A stretch of DNA of 64,000 nt from Solirubrobacteraceae bacterium (GTDB lineage: Bacteria; Actinomycetota; Thermoleophilia; Solirubrobacterales; Solirubrobacteraceae). The stretch lies in NCBI GenBank assembly GCA_030447505.1, contig JAUJOT010000007.1, forward strand, positions 124,001-188,000, given 5' to 3'. The notes under the pieces are model-generated. The model saw nothing but the letters and a program-made list of their open reading frames with translations, was not told the DNA's origin and ran no database searches. Both the position numbers and the translations under genes were made by a program. How positions within the stretch are numbered: position 1 is the first letter of the stretch; every line of letters starts with the position of its first letter. This document shows positions 52,997 to 61,691 of the stretch, piece after piece.

Positions 52997-54031
52997 CTAC
53001 TGCACGAAGACCGGCGTCCCCTTCTCGACCTTCTCGTACAGCTCCTTGACGTCACGCACCGACATCCGGATACAGCCGTGCGAGGCGGCCGTGCCGAGCG
53101 AGGAGATGTCGCTCGTGCCGTGGATTCCCTGGCCGTCGTGGAAGCCCATCCAGCGCGCCTCGAGCGGGTTGCGCGGATCGCCGGCCGGGATCGTCTGGCC
53201 GGCCAGTTCGCCGGCCCAGTCGCTGTTGGGCGCGTGCCAATCCGGGTTGACCGTCTTCTCCTTGATCTCATAGCGCCCGGGCGTCGTCTCGTTGCCGCCC
53301 TTGCCGACCGCGATCTTGTAGCGGTGCTCGAGCTGGAGGTTCCTGTAGAGGCGCAGCTGCTTGCCGTCGCGGTCGATCGCGATGACGGTCGGGTAGCGCT
53401 TGGCGAGATCCTCGAACGTGCGGTCGGGGCGCTCGGTCACCTTCACGGGCACCTTGACCGTGCGCTCGGCGGACGTGTTCGCCACGACGTCGGTGAGCGA
53501 CGAGACGAGCTTCCGCTGCTGGACCTCGACGCCGGGGCGAGCGCGCGTGCGGTCGAGCTTTCCGTCGCGCCAGTCGATGTCGGCGTCGCGGGCGTCGCGG
53601 TTGACGCGCTTTCCGATGCGGGCAGCGAAGTCGTCGATCGCCTCGCGCGCGAACGAAACCCGCGGCGTGACCGTCCCGCGCGCGTCGCTGGGCGCCAGCA
53701 CGCGACTGAACGCGTTGCCCTCGCGGCTGCGCCGCAGGGCCGCGTCGACGCTGCCGTCGGCGTCCAGCCGCGCCTGCGCGACCTCGGGCCTCAGGACGAA
53801 CGTCTTCTTGTCGTAGGTCACCCTGACGCGCTTGCCGACCGAGTCACCCAGCTCGCGCTGCACGAGCGCCCGCGCCTCGTCGCGCTCCATCCCGCCCACG
53901 TCGACGGTGCCGATCCGCACGCCGTCGTCGATGACGTCCTTGCGTGCGCCGTCGATGATCAGGATCGCGACGACGAAGATGAGGATGGCTGCCGCGGCGG
54001 CACCAGAGGCGAAGATCGTTGCACGGTTCAT
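52997..54031 (-). CDS. L,D-transpeptidase (YkuD domain) with N-terminal anchor
   Basis: 344 residues from ATG 54031; an ATG at 54076 would add 15 residues. An N-terminal membrane helix (about 8-28) anchors a cell-wall-facing part with two VanW-like or peptidoglycan-binding domains, in which DVGGMERDEARALV marks the first. The C-terminal YkuD domain (about 215-340) has HGTSDISSLGTAASHGCIRM with catalytic Cys and His. It forms 3-3 crosslinks or attaches proteins to peptidoglycan. Confidence 0.9.
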   Translation of the reverse strand: MNRATIFASGAAAAAILIFVVAILIIDGARKDVIDDGVRIGTVDVGGMERDEARALVQRELGDSVGKRVRVTYDKKTFVLRPEVAQARLDADGSVDAALRRSREGNAFSRVLAPSDARGTVTPRVSFAREAIDDFAARIGKRVNRDARDADIDWRDGKLDRTRARPGVEVQQRKLVSSLTDVVANTSAERTVKVPVKVTERPDRTFEDLAKRYPTVIAIDRDGKQLRLYRNLQLEHRYKIAVGKGGNETTPGRYEIKEKTVNPDWHAPNSDWAGELAGQTIPAGDPRNPLEARWMGFHDGQGIHGTSDISSLGTAASHGCIRMSVRDVKELYEKVEKGTPVFVQ

Positions 54032-54071
54032 GGCCGCGGTGTTACCCAGCAGAAGCGTGCGCCAACGCGCG

Positions 54072-54109
54072 TTCATCGCCTGGAAACACGCCGGGCACGC
54101 CGAGGAAAC
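54072..54109 (+). promoter_or_regulatory. GlnR-type binding box before nirB
   Basis: TTCAT-n6-GAAAC-n6-GGCAC-n6-GAAAC matches the four-element, 11-base-period GlnR site (gTnAC-n6-GaAAC repeated). Both GAAAC elements are exact; the other two match in part. It ends 14 bases before the nirB ATG. Confidence 0.65.
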
Positions 54110-54123
54110 CCGGCTGGCCCACG

Positions 54124-56568
54124 ATGGTCAGCATGAGCTCCGGGGTCGTCGTCGTCGGTGGAGGGATCGCCGGTCAAGCCGTCTGCGAGGCGCTGCGCGA
54201 GCGCGCCCCGGACGTGCCGATCACGCTCGTCTGCGGCGAGAGCAGCGCGCCGTATGACCGCGTGCGCCTGTCGGAGATCCTCGTCTCCGGCGAGGACTCG
54301 CAGACGCTCGGTCTGCGACCGGCCGAGTGGTACACGGACAACGGCGTCGAGCTGCTCGTCGGCCGGATCGTCACCTGGATCGACACCGACCGCGGGGTGC
54401 TGGGACTCGACGACAGCGACGAGCTCGGCTTCGAGCGGCTGGTGATCGCGACCGGCTCACAGCCGCTGATGCCGCCGATCCCCGGAATCACGCTCGAAGG
54501 CGTGCACCCCTTCCGCGACCCCGCCGACTGCGAGACGATCCGCTCCGCCGCGACGAGCGGGATCGAGCGCGCGGCCGTCATCGGCGGCGGGCTGCTCGGC
54601 CTCGAGGCCGCTCGCGGGATCGCCGCCCAGGGCTGCGCGGTGACGGTCGTGCACCTGCTCGACCGCCTGATGGAGCGCCAGCTCGACGCCGGCGCCTCCT
54701 CGCTGTTGGCGCCCGCGCTCGCCGGGCTCGACATCGACGTCGAGTTCGAGCGCAACACGCAGCAGATCATCGGCCCCGATCGCGCCCACGGCCTGCGCTT
54801 CACGGACGGCTCGGAGCTGCTCGCCGACCTCGTCGTCGTCTCGATCGGGATCCGCCCGGAGACCGAGCTCGCGCGGTCGATCGGCCTCGTCTGCGATCGC
54901 GGTGTGATCGTCGACGACGCGATGCGCACGAGCCTGCCGCGCGTGCTCGCCGTCGGCGAGTGCGCCCAGCACCGCGGCATCGTCTACGGCCTCGTCGCGC
55001 CCATCCACGACCAGGCGCGGGTCGCGGCGAAGACGCTGACGAGCGACGTCGCGGGTGGCGCCGGCGCCGACGCGAGCGCGCTCTACCTCGGCTCGGTGCC
55101 GAGCGCAAAGCTCAAGGTCGCAGGCATCGACCTCGTCTGCGCGGGCGAGTCCGGCGGTGACCTCGAGGCGGTCGTCAGCGACGCGGCGACCGGCGTCTAC
55201 CGCAAGCTGTCGGTCCGCGACGGGCGCGTGATCGGCACCGTGCTGCTCGGTGACACGCGCGGCTCGGAGGCGCTCGTCGCCGCCGTGCGCGCCGGCGAAC
55301 CGGTCGACGACCCGCTGCAGGCACTCGCCGACGCCTCGCTCGCCGGCCCCGCCGACCTGCCCGACACGGCACAGATCTGCGACTGCAACGGCGTCTGCAA
55401 GGGCGCGCTGATCGAGGCCGTCACGGCCGGCGGCTGCGCGACGCCGCGCGAGGTCATGGCCGTCACGCGCGCCGGTACGGGCTGCGGCTCCTGCCGGCCG
55501 GCGGTCAAGGAGATCGTCGCGGCGGCCACCGGTGGGCTGAGCGACGAGCCCGCCTACCTGTGCCCCTGCCGCAAGCAGACGAGGGAGCAGCTCGCCCAGC
55601 AGATCCGCGACGACGACCTGCGCTCCGTCAGCGACGTCGCGGCCACCTGCGGGACCGGACGCGAATGCGGGACCTGCAAGCCGGCGCTGGCATACCTCGT
55701 CTCCGAGGTCTGCGCCAACCTGCACCGTGAGGAGCGCGACGCACGCTTCATCAACGACCGAGTGCACGCGAACATCCAGCACGACGGCACGTTCTCCGTC
55801 GTCCCGCGGATGTACGGCGGCGTGACGACGCCCGCCGAGCTGCGCCGGATCGCCGACGTCGCCGAGAAGTACGAGGTGCCGATGGTCAAGGTCACCGGTG
55901 GCCAGCGCCTGGACCTGCTCGGCGTCTCGAAGCAGGACCTGCCCGCGATCTGGCGCGACCTCGGGATGCCCTCCGGACATGCCTACGCAAAGGCCGTGCG
56001 AACCGTGAAGACCTGCGTCGGAACGCGGTTCTGCCGCTTCGGCCTCGGCGACTCGGTCGGTCTCGGTATCGAGATGGAGAAGCTCTGGGAGGGTCTGCAC
56101 ACGCCGCACAAGGTCAAGTCAGGCGTCTCGGGCTGCCCGCGCAACTGCGCCGAGGCGACGGTGAAGGACATCGGCTGCGTCGCCGTCGAGGGCGGCTGGC
56201 AGGTGCGCGCGGGCGGCGCGGCAGGTGGCAACGTCCGCGAGGCCGACATCCTCACGACCGTGACGACGCGCGCCGAGGCGCTGCGCGTCGCGACGGCGTT
56301 CCTGCAGTTCTACCGCGAGAACGCCGACTACAAGGAGCGCACGTACGACTTCATCCCGCGCGTCGGCCTCGAGAAGGTGCGCGAGGTGGTTCTCGGCGAG
56401 CAGAGCGGGGCGGCATTGCGCGAGCGCCTGCGGATCGCCAAGGTTGCGACGCAGGACCCGTGGCTCGAGCGCGACGACCCCTACCACCGCCACCAGTTCG
56501 ACGACCTGGCCGCACCCGAGGCGCCGGAGCCGGCGCTCGTCGGACCGCCCGCGGGCGGCGAGCTGTGA
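54124..56568 (+). CDS. nirB: assimilatory nitrite reductase large subunit
   Basis: 814 residues. Reduces nitrite to ammonium with NAD(P)H. Domains in order: FAD/NAD reductase from VVVGGGIAGQAVCEAL; two BFD [2Fe-2S] sites (Cys419, Cys421, Cys454, Cys457 and Cys480, Cys482, Cys515, Cys518); the nitrite/sulfite reductase ferredoxin-like part; and the siroheme/[4Fe-4S] site Cys631, Cys637, Cys671 and Cys675. ATG 54124 is used; ATG 54133 is equally possible. Its stop overlaps nirD, and a GlnR box lies upstream. Confidence 0.94.
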   Translation: MVSMSSGVVVVGGGIAGQAVCEALRERAPDVPITLVCGESSAPYDRVRLSEILVSGEDSQTLGLRPAEWYTDNGVELLVGRIVTWIDTDRGVLGLDDSDELGFERLVIATGSQPLMPPIPGITLEGVHPFRDPADCETIRSAATSGIERAAVIGGGLLGLEAARGIAAQGCAVTVVHLLDRLMERQLDAGASSLLAPALAGLDIDVEFERNTQQIIGPDRAHGLRFTDGSELLADLVVVSIGIRPETELARSIGLVCDRGVIVDDAMRTSLPRVLAVGECAQHRGIVYGLVAPIHDQARVAAKTLTSDVAGGAGADASALYLGSVPSAKLKVAGIDLVCAGESGGDLEAVVSDAATGVYRKLSVRDGRVIGTVLLGDTRGSEALVAAVRAGEPVDDPLQALADASLAGPADLPDTAQICDCNGVCKGALIEAVTAGGCATPREVMAVTRAGTGCGSCRPAVKEIVAAATGGLSDEPAYLCPCRKQTREQLAQQIRDDDLRSVSDVAATCGTGRECGTCKPALAYLVSEVCANLHREERDARFINDRVHANIQHDGTFSVVPRMYGGVTTPAELRRIADVAEKYEVPMVKVTGGQRLDLLGVSKQDLPAIWRDLGMPSGHAYAKAVRTVKTCVGTRFCRFGLGDSVGLGIEMEKLWEGLHTPHKVKSGVSGCPRNCAEATVKDIGCVAVEGGWQVRAGGAAGGNVREADILTTVTTRAEALRVATAFLQFYRENADYKERTYDFIPRVGLEKVREVVLGEQSGAALRERLRIAKVATQDPWLERDDPYHRHQFDDLAAPEAPEPALVGPPAGGEL

Positions 56569-56900
56569 GCGCCGCGGCGACGACCCACTACGCCTGCAGC
56601 GTCGATGACATCCCGCGCGGCGAAGGCCGCACGATCACGCTCGACGGCCGCCGCATCGCGCTCTTCCGCGCGGCCGGCGGCTGGTACGCGCTCGACGCCG
56701 CCTGTCCGCATCGCGGCGGGCCGCTGGCGGACGGGATCGTCTGCGACCGCGCCGTCATCTGCCCGCTGCACGATCGGCGCTTCGACCTCGCGACGGGTGC
56801 GCCGTTGACGACGGGCGACGGCGTCGCCGCCCACGCCGGCGAGGTTCGCGGCCAGCGCATCTTCGTCACGCTCGCCGCCGCCGAGCGCCGCGCCGCCTGA
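56565..56900 (+). CDS. nirD: nitrite reductase small subunit (Rieske-type)
   Basis: 111 residues. The Rieske [2Fe-2S] ligands are in CPHRGGPL and CPLHDRRFD. In NirD proteins one or more ligands are often lost; here both Cys and both His are kept, so a cluster is likely. It partners NirB. Its GTG overlaps the nirB stop by four bases, so the two are translationally coupled. Confidence 0.92.
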   Translation: MSAAATTHYACSVDDIPRGEGRTITLDGRRIALFRAAGGWYALDAACPHRGGPLADGIVCDRAVICPLHDRRFDLATGAPLTTGDGVAAHAGEVRGQRIFVTLAAAERRAA

Positions 56901-56971
56901 CGGCGGCGACGGCCGCTGCGCCAAACGAGCCGACCCTGGCGCGAGCGTTGGGGGTAAGGTTCCGGCCCACG

Positions 56972-57901
56972 ATGGGCCGTCCGATCATGCTCGGAATCGT
57001 GGGCGACTCGGCGTCTGGCAAGACGACGCTGAGCAAGGGACTCGTGCAGCTGCTCGGCGAGGACGCCGTCAGCGCGATCTGCACCGACGACTACCACAAG
57101 TACGACCGCCGCCAGCGCGCCGAGCGCGGCATCACGCCGCTGAACCCGGAGTGCAACTACCTCGACATCATGGGCCAGCACCTGCAGTGCCTGCGCCTCG
57201 GCGAGGCAATCCTCAAGCCGGTCTACCAGCACGGCGACGGGACGTTCGGCCCGCTCGTGTACAGCGCGCCGAACCGCTTCATGGTCATCGAGGGGCTGCT
57301 CGGCTACCACACGGAGGACATGCGCAGGGCGTACGACGTGCGCGTCTACCTCGACCCGCCGGAGTCGCTGCGGCGCCAGTGGAAGGTCGACCGCGACTGC
57401 TCCAAGCGCGGCTACACGACCGACGAGGTGCTCGCCGACCTCGACCGACGCGAGCCGGACTCGGAGGCGTTCATCCGCCCGCAGCGCCGCCACGCCGACA
57501 TCGTCGTCTGCCGGATGGAGAGCGAGGAGGATCCGTTCATCCTCGACGCTCGGCTGACGCTGCGCGACGGCCTGCCGCACCCCGACCTCACCCCGTTCGT
57601 CGACGAGAGCGCGGGCCAGATCACGCTCGACGAACGTGACGGCGAGAGCGTGCTCTTCATTCCGGGGGCGCTTGCGCGCGAGTGCGCCGCGGCGATCGAG
57701 GAGGTCATCTGGGATCGCATGCACTTCGCCCGCCACCTGCGCTCGGAGAAGCTCGGCGAGTTCACGGTCGGCAACCACGTGCACCGCTCGGAGTCGCTCG
57801 CGCTCGTGCAGCTGCTGATCGTCTATCACCTGACGACGGCACGGGCGCGCGTCGCGCTCGGCGGCGAGCCGACCGTGCAGGACGCGGCGCGGGCGTCATG
57901 A
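56972..57901 (+). CDS. prk: phosphoribulokinase (PRK family)
   Basis: 309 residues. P-loop GDSASGKT is at 11-18, followed by CTDDYHKYDR, GITPLNPECNYLDIM and VIEGLLGY, characteristic of plant/cyanobacterial-type PRK, which makes ribulose 1,5-bisphosphate from ribulose 5-phosphate. The C-terminal 90 residues diverge. No RubisCO gene is in the window, so a Calvin-cycle role cannot be claimed. TAAGGT lies 11 bases before the ATG. It converges with the PfkB-family gene. Confidence 0.82.
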   Translation: MGRPIMLGIVGDSASGKTTLSKGLVQLLGEDAVSAICTDDYHKYDRRQRAERGITPLNPECNYLDIMGQHLQCLRLGEAILKPVYQHGDGTFGPLVYSAPNRFMVIEGLLGYHTEDMRRAYDVRVYLDPPESLRRQWKVDRDCSKRGYTTDEVLADLDRREPDSEAFIRPQRRHADIVVCRMESEEDPFILDARLTLRDGLPHPDLTPFVDESAGQITLDERDGESVLFIPGALARECAAAIEEVIWDRMHFARHLRSEKLGEFTVGNHVHRSESLALVQLLIVYHLTTARARVALGGEPTVQDAARAS

Positions 57902-57920
57902 TCCGCAGCGCCCGGAGCGA

Positions 57921-58880
57921 TCAGCCGACCTCGGCCGGCTCTGCCAGGCGCTCGATCTCGACCTCGCCGACGAGCCGCTCCACCTTGTCCGGATCGACGA
58001 GCCCTGCGCCGAGCCGCTGGACGGACTCGGCACCGCACGCGACGCCGTAGCGCAGGCACTCCGGAGGATGCTTGCCGCCGTAGCGGGCGGCGACGTAGCC
58101 GGCGAGGAACGCATCCCCGGCGCCGACCGTGGCGACCGCCTCGCGCGGCGCGATGCGCACGCGGTAGAGGGACGTCTCGCCGTCGTCTAGGACCGACCCG
58201 AAGCAGCCGTCGGGCGTCGTCATGATCGCTTCCTGCGCGCCGAGCGAGACGATCTCGCGGACGGCGATGATGCGGTCCTCGTCGTCGTTGAACTCGTGGC
58301 CGACGAGCTCCTCGGCCTCGAGCACGTTCGGTGAGACGACGTGCGGCTCCGCGCGCACGGCGTGGCGCAGCGGGTCGCCGTCGGTGTCGATCACGACGAC
58401 CAGGCCGAGCTTGTGCAGGTCCTTGATGAGATCCGCGTAGACGTCGAATTCGACGTTGCGCGGCAGCGAGCCGGCGAAGATGACGATCGCCGCGCCACGC
58501 GCGAGGTACAGCAGCTTGTCGCGGAAGAGCTCGAGCTCGCGCCCGCTGACGGCCGGGCCGCGCTCGTTGATCTCGGTCTGCTCGCCGTTCGTCGGGTCGA
58601 GCACGGCGGTGTTCGTGCGCGACTCCTCGCGGATCCGGACGAAGTCGTTGAGGATCGACTCGTCGGTCAGCGCCTCGACGATCCGCGTGCCGGTCGCGCC
58701 GCCCGCGAAGCCGGTCGCGATCACCGGCTGGCCGAGCGTCTTGAGCGTCCGTGCGACGTTGACGCCCTTGCCGCCCGGCAGCGTCGTCTGCTCGACGGTG
58801 CGGTGACGGCGCCCGAGCCTGAAGTTCGGCACCGAGAGCGACTTGTCGATCGCTGCGTTGAGGGTGACGGTGATGATCAC
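57921..58880 (-). CDS. PfkB-family sugar kinase, 1-phosphofructokinase/tagatose-6-phosphate kinase-like
   Basis: 319 residues. Opens IITVTLNAAIDKSLSVPNF with GGKGVNVARTLKTLG, the first PfkB signature in the 1-phosphofructokinase form, and has the C-terminal TVGAGDAFLAGYV with the catalytic Asp. It phosphorylates a phosphosugar using ATP; fructose 1-phosphate is likeliest. GTG 58880 is chosen for the GGGAGG seven bases upstream; an open frame extends further. Operator-like repeats lie in the same promoter region. Confidence 0.85.
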   Translation of the reverse strand: MIITVTLNAAIDKSLSVPNFRLGRRHRTVEQTTLPGGKGVNVARTLKTLGQPVIATGFAGGATGTRIVEALTDESILNDFVRIREESRTNTAVLDPTNGEQTEINERGPAVSGRELELFRDKLLYLARGAAIVIFAGSLPRNVEFDVYADLIKDLHKLGLVVVIDTDGDPLRHAVRAEPHVVSPNVLEAEELVGHEFNDDEDRIIAVREIVSLGAQEAIMTTPDGCFGSVLDDGETSLYRVRIAPREAVATVGAGDAFLAGYVAARYGGKHPPECLRYGVACGAESVQRLGAGLVDPDKVERLVGEVEIERLAEPAEVG

Positions 58881-58893
58881 TCGTGAGCCTCCC

Positions 58894-58939
58894 GTGAACG
58901 TTCGCCGGGGTTTGACGTGAACGTTTGCGCGAGGTTCAC
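58894..58939. promoter_or_regulatory. operator-like repeats before the PfkB gene
   Basis: GTGAACGTTCGC (58894-58905) and GTGAACGTTTGC (58917-58928) are direct repeats 23 bases apart, about two helix turns, and an inverted GTTCAC follows at 58934-58939. A sugar-responsive repressor is likely; the protein is unknown. Confidence 0.55.
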
Positions 58940-60201
58940 TGGACCGCTGACTCCTCGCGCCGCCGGGCCCGCCGGTGCTCGGCATCAAGGGCCTTTCTGC
59001 GGTTGATCGCCCGTCGGCGCAGCAACAGGAGTGGGAGGCTACAGACCAGCAGCAACACCATCGCCACGATCGTCTGCGAGCGGCTGAGCATGTCGTCCAG
59101 GCGGTCGCCGAGGCCGGCCTCGGCGACCGGCCGCGCGGTCACGACCGGAACGCGCGCGAGCACCTCGTCGCCGCGACGGATCGTCGCCGTGCCCACGCGC
59201 GTGCCGCGCGGCAACGGCCCGTCGACATCGGCCGGCAGGCCGGTGACCGCGACCCGCGTGCGGGCACCCGTGCGCAGCACGCGCGCGACGGTCGCGCCCG
59301 CGACGACGTCCACCGACTCGCCGCCGCGGTAGCGCAGCGGAAGGCGGCCGAGCACCCTGCCCTGCGGCATCACCGTCCGCGCGTCGTAGCGGCTCAGCCC
59401 GTAGCGCAGCAGCGCCAACGAGTCCGAGTCGCGCGTCCGCTCGCTGGGCTCGCCGAGCACGACGCTGATGACCGTCACCCCGCCGCGCGTCGCCGAGCCG
59501 ACGAGCACATAGCCGGCGCGGCGGGTGTGGCCGGTCTTCACGCCGTCGACGACGTCGACCCGGCGAACGAGCGCGTTGCGGTTGATGACGGTCCGCTTGC
59601 GCACCCCGCTGCGCAGCACCGCGCTGGGCAGGTCGACGGTGCGGCGAAAGAACTCGTAGCGACGCAACTGGACCGCGAGCTTCGCCAGGTCCCGGGCGCT
59701 GGAGTAGTTCATCGGGTCGTCGAGGCCGATCGGGTTGGCGAAGCTCGTGTCGCTCAGGCCGAGCGCCTTGGCGCGGCGGTTCATCTCGGCGACGAAGGCC
59801 TCCGTCGAGCCCATCGTCCCGGCCGCGATCGTGGCGGCGGCGTCGTTGGCGCTCGGCAGCAGCGCGGCGCGCAGCAGGTCGCGGACGCTCATCCGCTCCC
59901 CCGGGCGCAACCCGATCTGCGACTCGACCGGCAGTGCGTCGTAGCCCGTGGCGCTGAAGACGTCGTCGAGGTCCGTGTGCTGCAACGCGACGAGCACGGT
60001 CATCAGCTTCGTCGTCGATGCGATCTGACGGCGCTGGCCGGGGTTGCGCGCCAGCAGCACGTCGCCCGTCGAGGCCTCCATCACGATCGCCGCCTTTGCG
60101 CCCTGCAGGCGCGGCGCGCCCGCCGGCGACCGGGCTTGCGCGCAAGGCGTCGCGAGGAGCAGTGCGAGCACCGCCCCGAACAGCACGGGGCGGACCGTCA
60201 C
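58936..60201 (-). CDS. D-alanyl-D-alanine carboxypeptidase (penicillin-binding protein 5/6 type)
   Basis: 421 residues. A signal peptide ends near AQARS. Serine peptidase motifs of the S11 family are present: STTKL (nucleophile Ser), SAND and VKTGHT. A C-terminal domain, then one membrane helix near 375-395 and a basic cytosolic tail, form the anchor. It trims peptidoglycan stem peptides. GTG start overlaps the stop of the small upstream gene. Confidence 0.92.
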   Translation of the reverse strand: MTVRPVLFGAVLALLLATPCAQARSPAGAPRLQGAKAAIVMEASTGDVLLARNPGQRRQIASTTKLMTVLVALQHTDLDDVFSATGYDALPVESQIGLRPGERMSVRDLLRAALLPSANDAAATIAAGTMGSTEAFVAEMNRRAKALGLSDTSFANPIGLDDPMNYSSARDLAKLAVQLRRYEFFRRTVDLPSAVLRSGVRKRTVINRNALVRRVDVVDGVKTGHTRRAGYVLVGSATRGGVTVISVVLGEPSERTRDSDSLALLRYGLSRYDARTVMPQGRVLGRLPLRYRGGESVDVVAGATVARVLRTGARTRVAVTGLPADVDGPLPRGTRVGTATIRRGDEVLARVPVVTARPVAEAGLGDRLDDMLSRSQTIVAMVLLLVCSLPLLLLRRRAINRRKALDAEHRRARRREESAVQ

Positions 60202-60344
60202 GGTGCGAGCTTGAGCGTCTGCCCGATGTTCACGTTGACCGGCTCGTCGTCGCCCGCGCGCGCCGCGAGGCCGACGAACGCGCCCAAGACCAGCAGGGCG
60301 AGCAGCGCTGGAAGAACCAGGCGCTCGAGATCGACCTCGTCCAT
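60198..60344 (-). CDS. 48-residue single-helix membrane protein
   Basis: The frame reads MDEVDLERLVLPALLALLV and then a helix to about residue 30, followed by a short exported tail with DDEPVNVNIG. Its stop overlaps the GTG of the carboxypeptidase gene by four bases, which argues for coupled translation. TATCCT lies nine bases before the ATG. The acidic start and one helix suggest N-in topology. Function unknown. Confidence 0.65.
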   Translation of the reverse strand: MDEVDLERLVLPALLALLVLGAFVGLAARAGDDEPVNVNIGQTLKLAP

Positions 60345-60359
60345 CCTGCGAAGAGGATA

Positions 60360-60376
60360 CGGGCAGCGGGTGCCCG
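60360..60376 (-). terminator. hairpin after pyrF
   Basis: CGGGCA and TGCCCG pair around GCGGG, 11 bases beyond the pyrF stop. No T-run. Confidence 0.35.
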
Positions 60377-60386
60377 CCGGCGCCGT

Positions 60387-61325
60387 CTACAACGACCACG
60401 CGGCCTCTCGCAGCCGCTCGGCCTCTGCGCGGGCGGCGGCGGCGGGCGCCGCGCCTGTCGATTCGTGCGCCGACGCGATCGAGCGCGACGCGCTGACGAG
60501 TCCGCCGGCGCGTCCCGGCGCAAAGGCGGGCGCGATCTCCTCGACACGGCCGCCCTGCGCGCCGATGCCCGGCAGCAGAAACGGTGCGTGCGGCATCAGC
60601 TCGCGCATGCGCGCGACGTGCTCGGGCGCGGTCGCGCCGACGACGGCGCCGACGTCCGACAGGCCGCTCGCCGCGCCCGGCGTCCCGCCGAGCCGCGTGA
60701 CGATCTGCGCGAGGCGCTCCCAGACGGTGCCGCCGCCGTCGCCCGCCAGCCTGAGATCCTCGACGTCGGCGGCACCCGGGTTGGAGGTCCGCACGAGCAC
60801 GAAGACGCCGGCAGCGGCCGCGCGCGCGCCGTCGACGAGCGGCTCGAGCGCGTCGACGCCGAGCAGCGGGTTGGCGGTGAACGCGTCGGCGCCCAGCCCC
60901 TCGACGTCGCCGAACGGCGTCGGCGTGCTGCCGACGAGCGCCTGCGCGTAGGCGGCGGCGGAGACCGCGATGTCGCCGCGCTTGCCGTCGGCGAGCACGA
61001 TCAGGCCGCGCTCGCGGGCGTGGTCGACCGTCGCCTGGAGCGCCGCCCACCCCTCCGCGCCGAGCCGCTCGAAGCAGGCCAGTTGCGGCTTGACCGCGAC
61101 GCACGCGGGCCCGGCGGCGTCGATCAGCGCGGCGCAGTGCGCCCGTACCGCCGCCGCGGCTCGCTGCGCCGCGCTGCCGTCGTGCCCAGCCGCCGCGAGC
61201 GCACTCGGCCACAGCCGCGCCGGATCGGGATCGAGACCCAGGACGATCTGCGACTCGCGCGCTGCGACGAGCTCGGCGAGCCGATCGGCGAACGTCACCG
61301 TCGTGGACTCGGCGAGGCCCTGCAC
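60387..61325 (-). CDS. pyrF: orotidine-5'-phosphate decarboxylase, type 2
   Basis: 312 residues, longer than the E. coli type. Makes UMP from OMP. The catalytic Lys-Asp network is in VLADGKRGDIA near 110-120, with KPQLACFERLG before and the phosphate-binding LLPGIGAQGG later. A tail of about 40 residues after the barrel is Ala-rich. Its GTG start follows the HU stop directly, so the two are one transcript. Confidence 0.92.
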   Translation of the reverse strand: MQGLAESTTVTFADRLAELVAARESQIVLGLDPDPARLWPSALAAAGHDGSAAQRAAAAVRAHCAALIDAAGPACVAVKPQLACFERLGAEGWAALQATVDHARERGLIVLADGKRGDIAVSAAAYAQALVGSTPTPFGDVEGLGADAFTANPLLGVDALEPLVDGARAAAAGVFVLVRTSNPGAADVEDLRLAGDGGGTVWERLAQIVTRLGGTPGAASGLSDVGAVVGATAPEHVARMRELMPHAPFLLPGIGAQGGRVEEIAPAFAPGRAGGLVSASRSIASAHESTGAAPAAAARAEAERLREAAWSL

Positions 61326-61601
61326 CTATGGGCGAACAGCCTGCTTGAGACCGGACGGCGGCGCGAACCTGGGGACGCGGGTGGGCCCGATCTGGATCGG
61401 CTCGCCGGTGCGCGGGTGCTTGCTCGTGCGCCCTGCGCGCTCGGTGACGCTGAACCTCCCGAAGCCCGTCAGCGCGACCTCGCCGCCGCGGCCGAGAACC
61501 TCCTGCACCGTCTCCAGGACGGCTTCGACGGCGTCTGCCGACTGCATGCGGGTCAGACCGGTGCGGGTCTGGACCGAATCGACGAGCTGCGACTTCGTCA
61601 C
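61326..61601 (-). CDS. HU-family DNA-binding protein
   Basis: 91 residues. A dimeric nucleoid protein that bends DNA. The HU pattern is complete: MTKSQLVDSVQTRTGL, a helical middle and GFGRFSVTERAGRTSKHPRTG, the DNA-wrapping arm, ending in the family's PRFAPPSGLK. GTG start with AAGGAG eight bases upstream. Directly upstream of pyrF. Confidence 0.93.
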   Translation of the reverse strand: MTKSQLVDSVQTRTGLTRMQSADAVEAVLETVQEVLGRGGEVALTGFGRFSVTERAGRTSKHPRTGEPIQIGPTRVPRFAPPSGLKQAVRP

Positions 61602-61691
61602 GAGCGGTGCTCCTTGTGCTGCGGGCGGAACTTCGAACACGACGAAGCTACCAGTGGCACCGGACCCTTCCCGATCGGCGAGGATGCCGGC

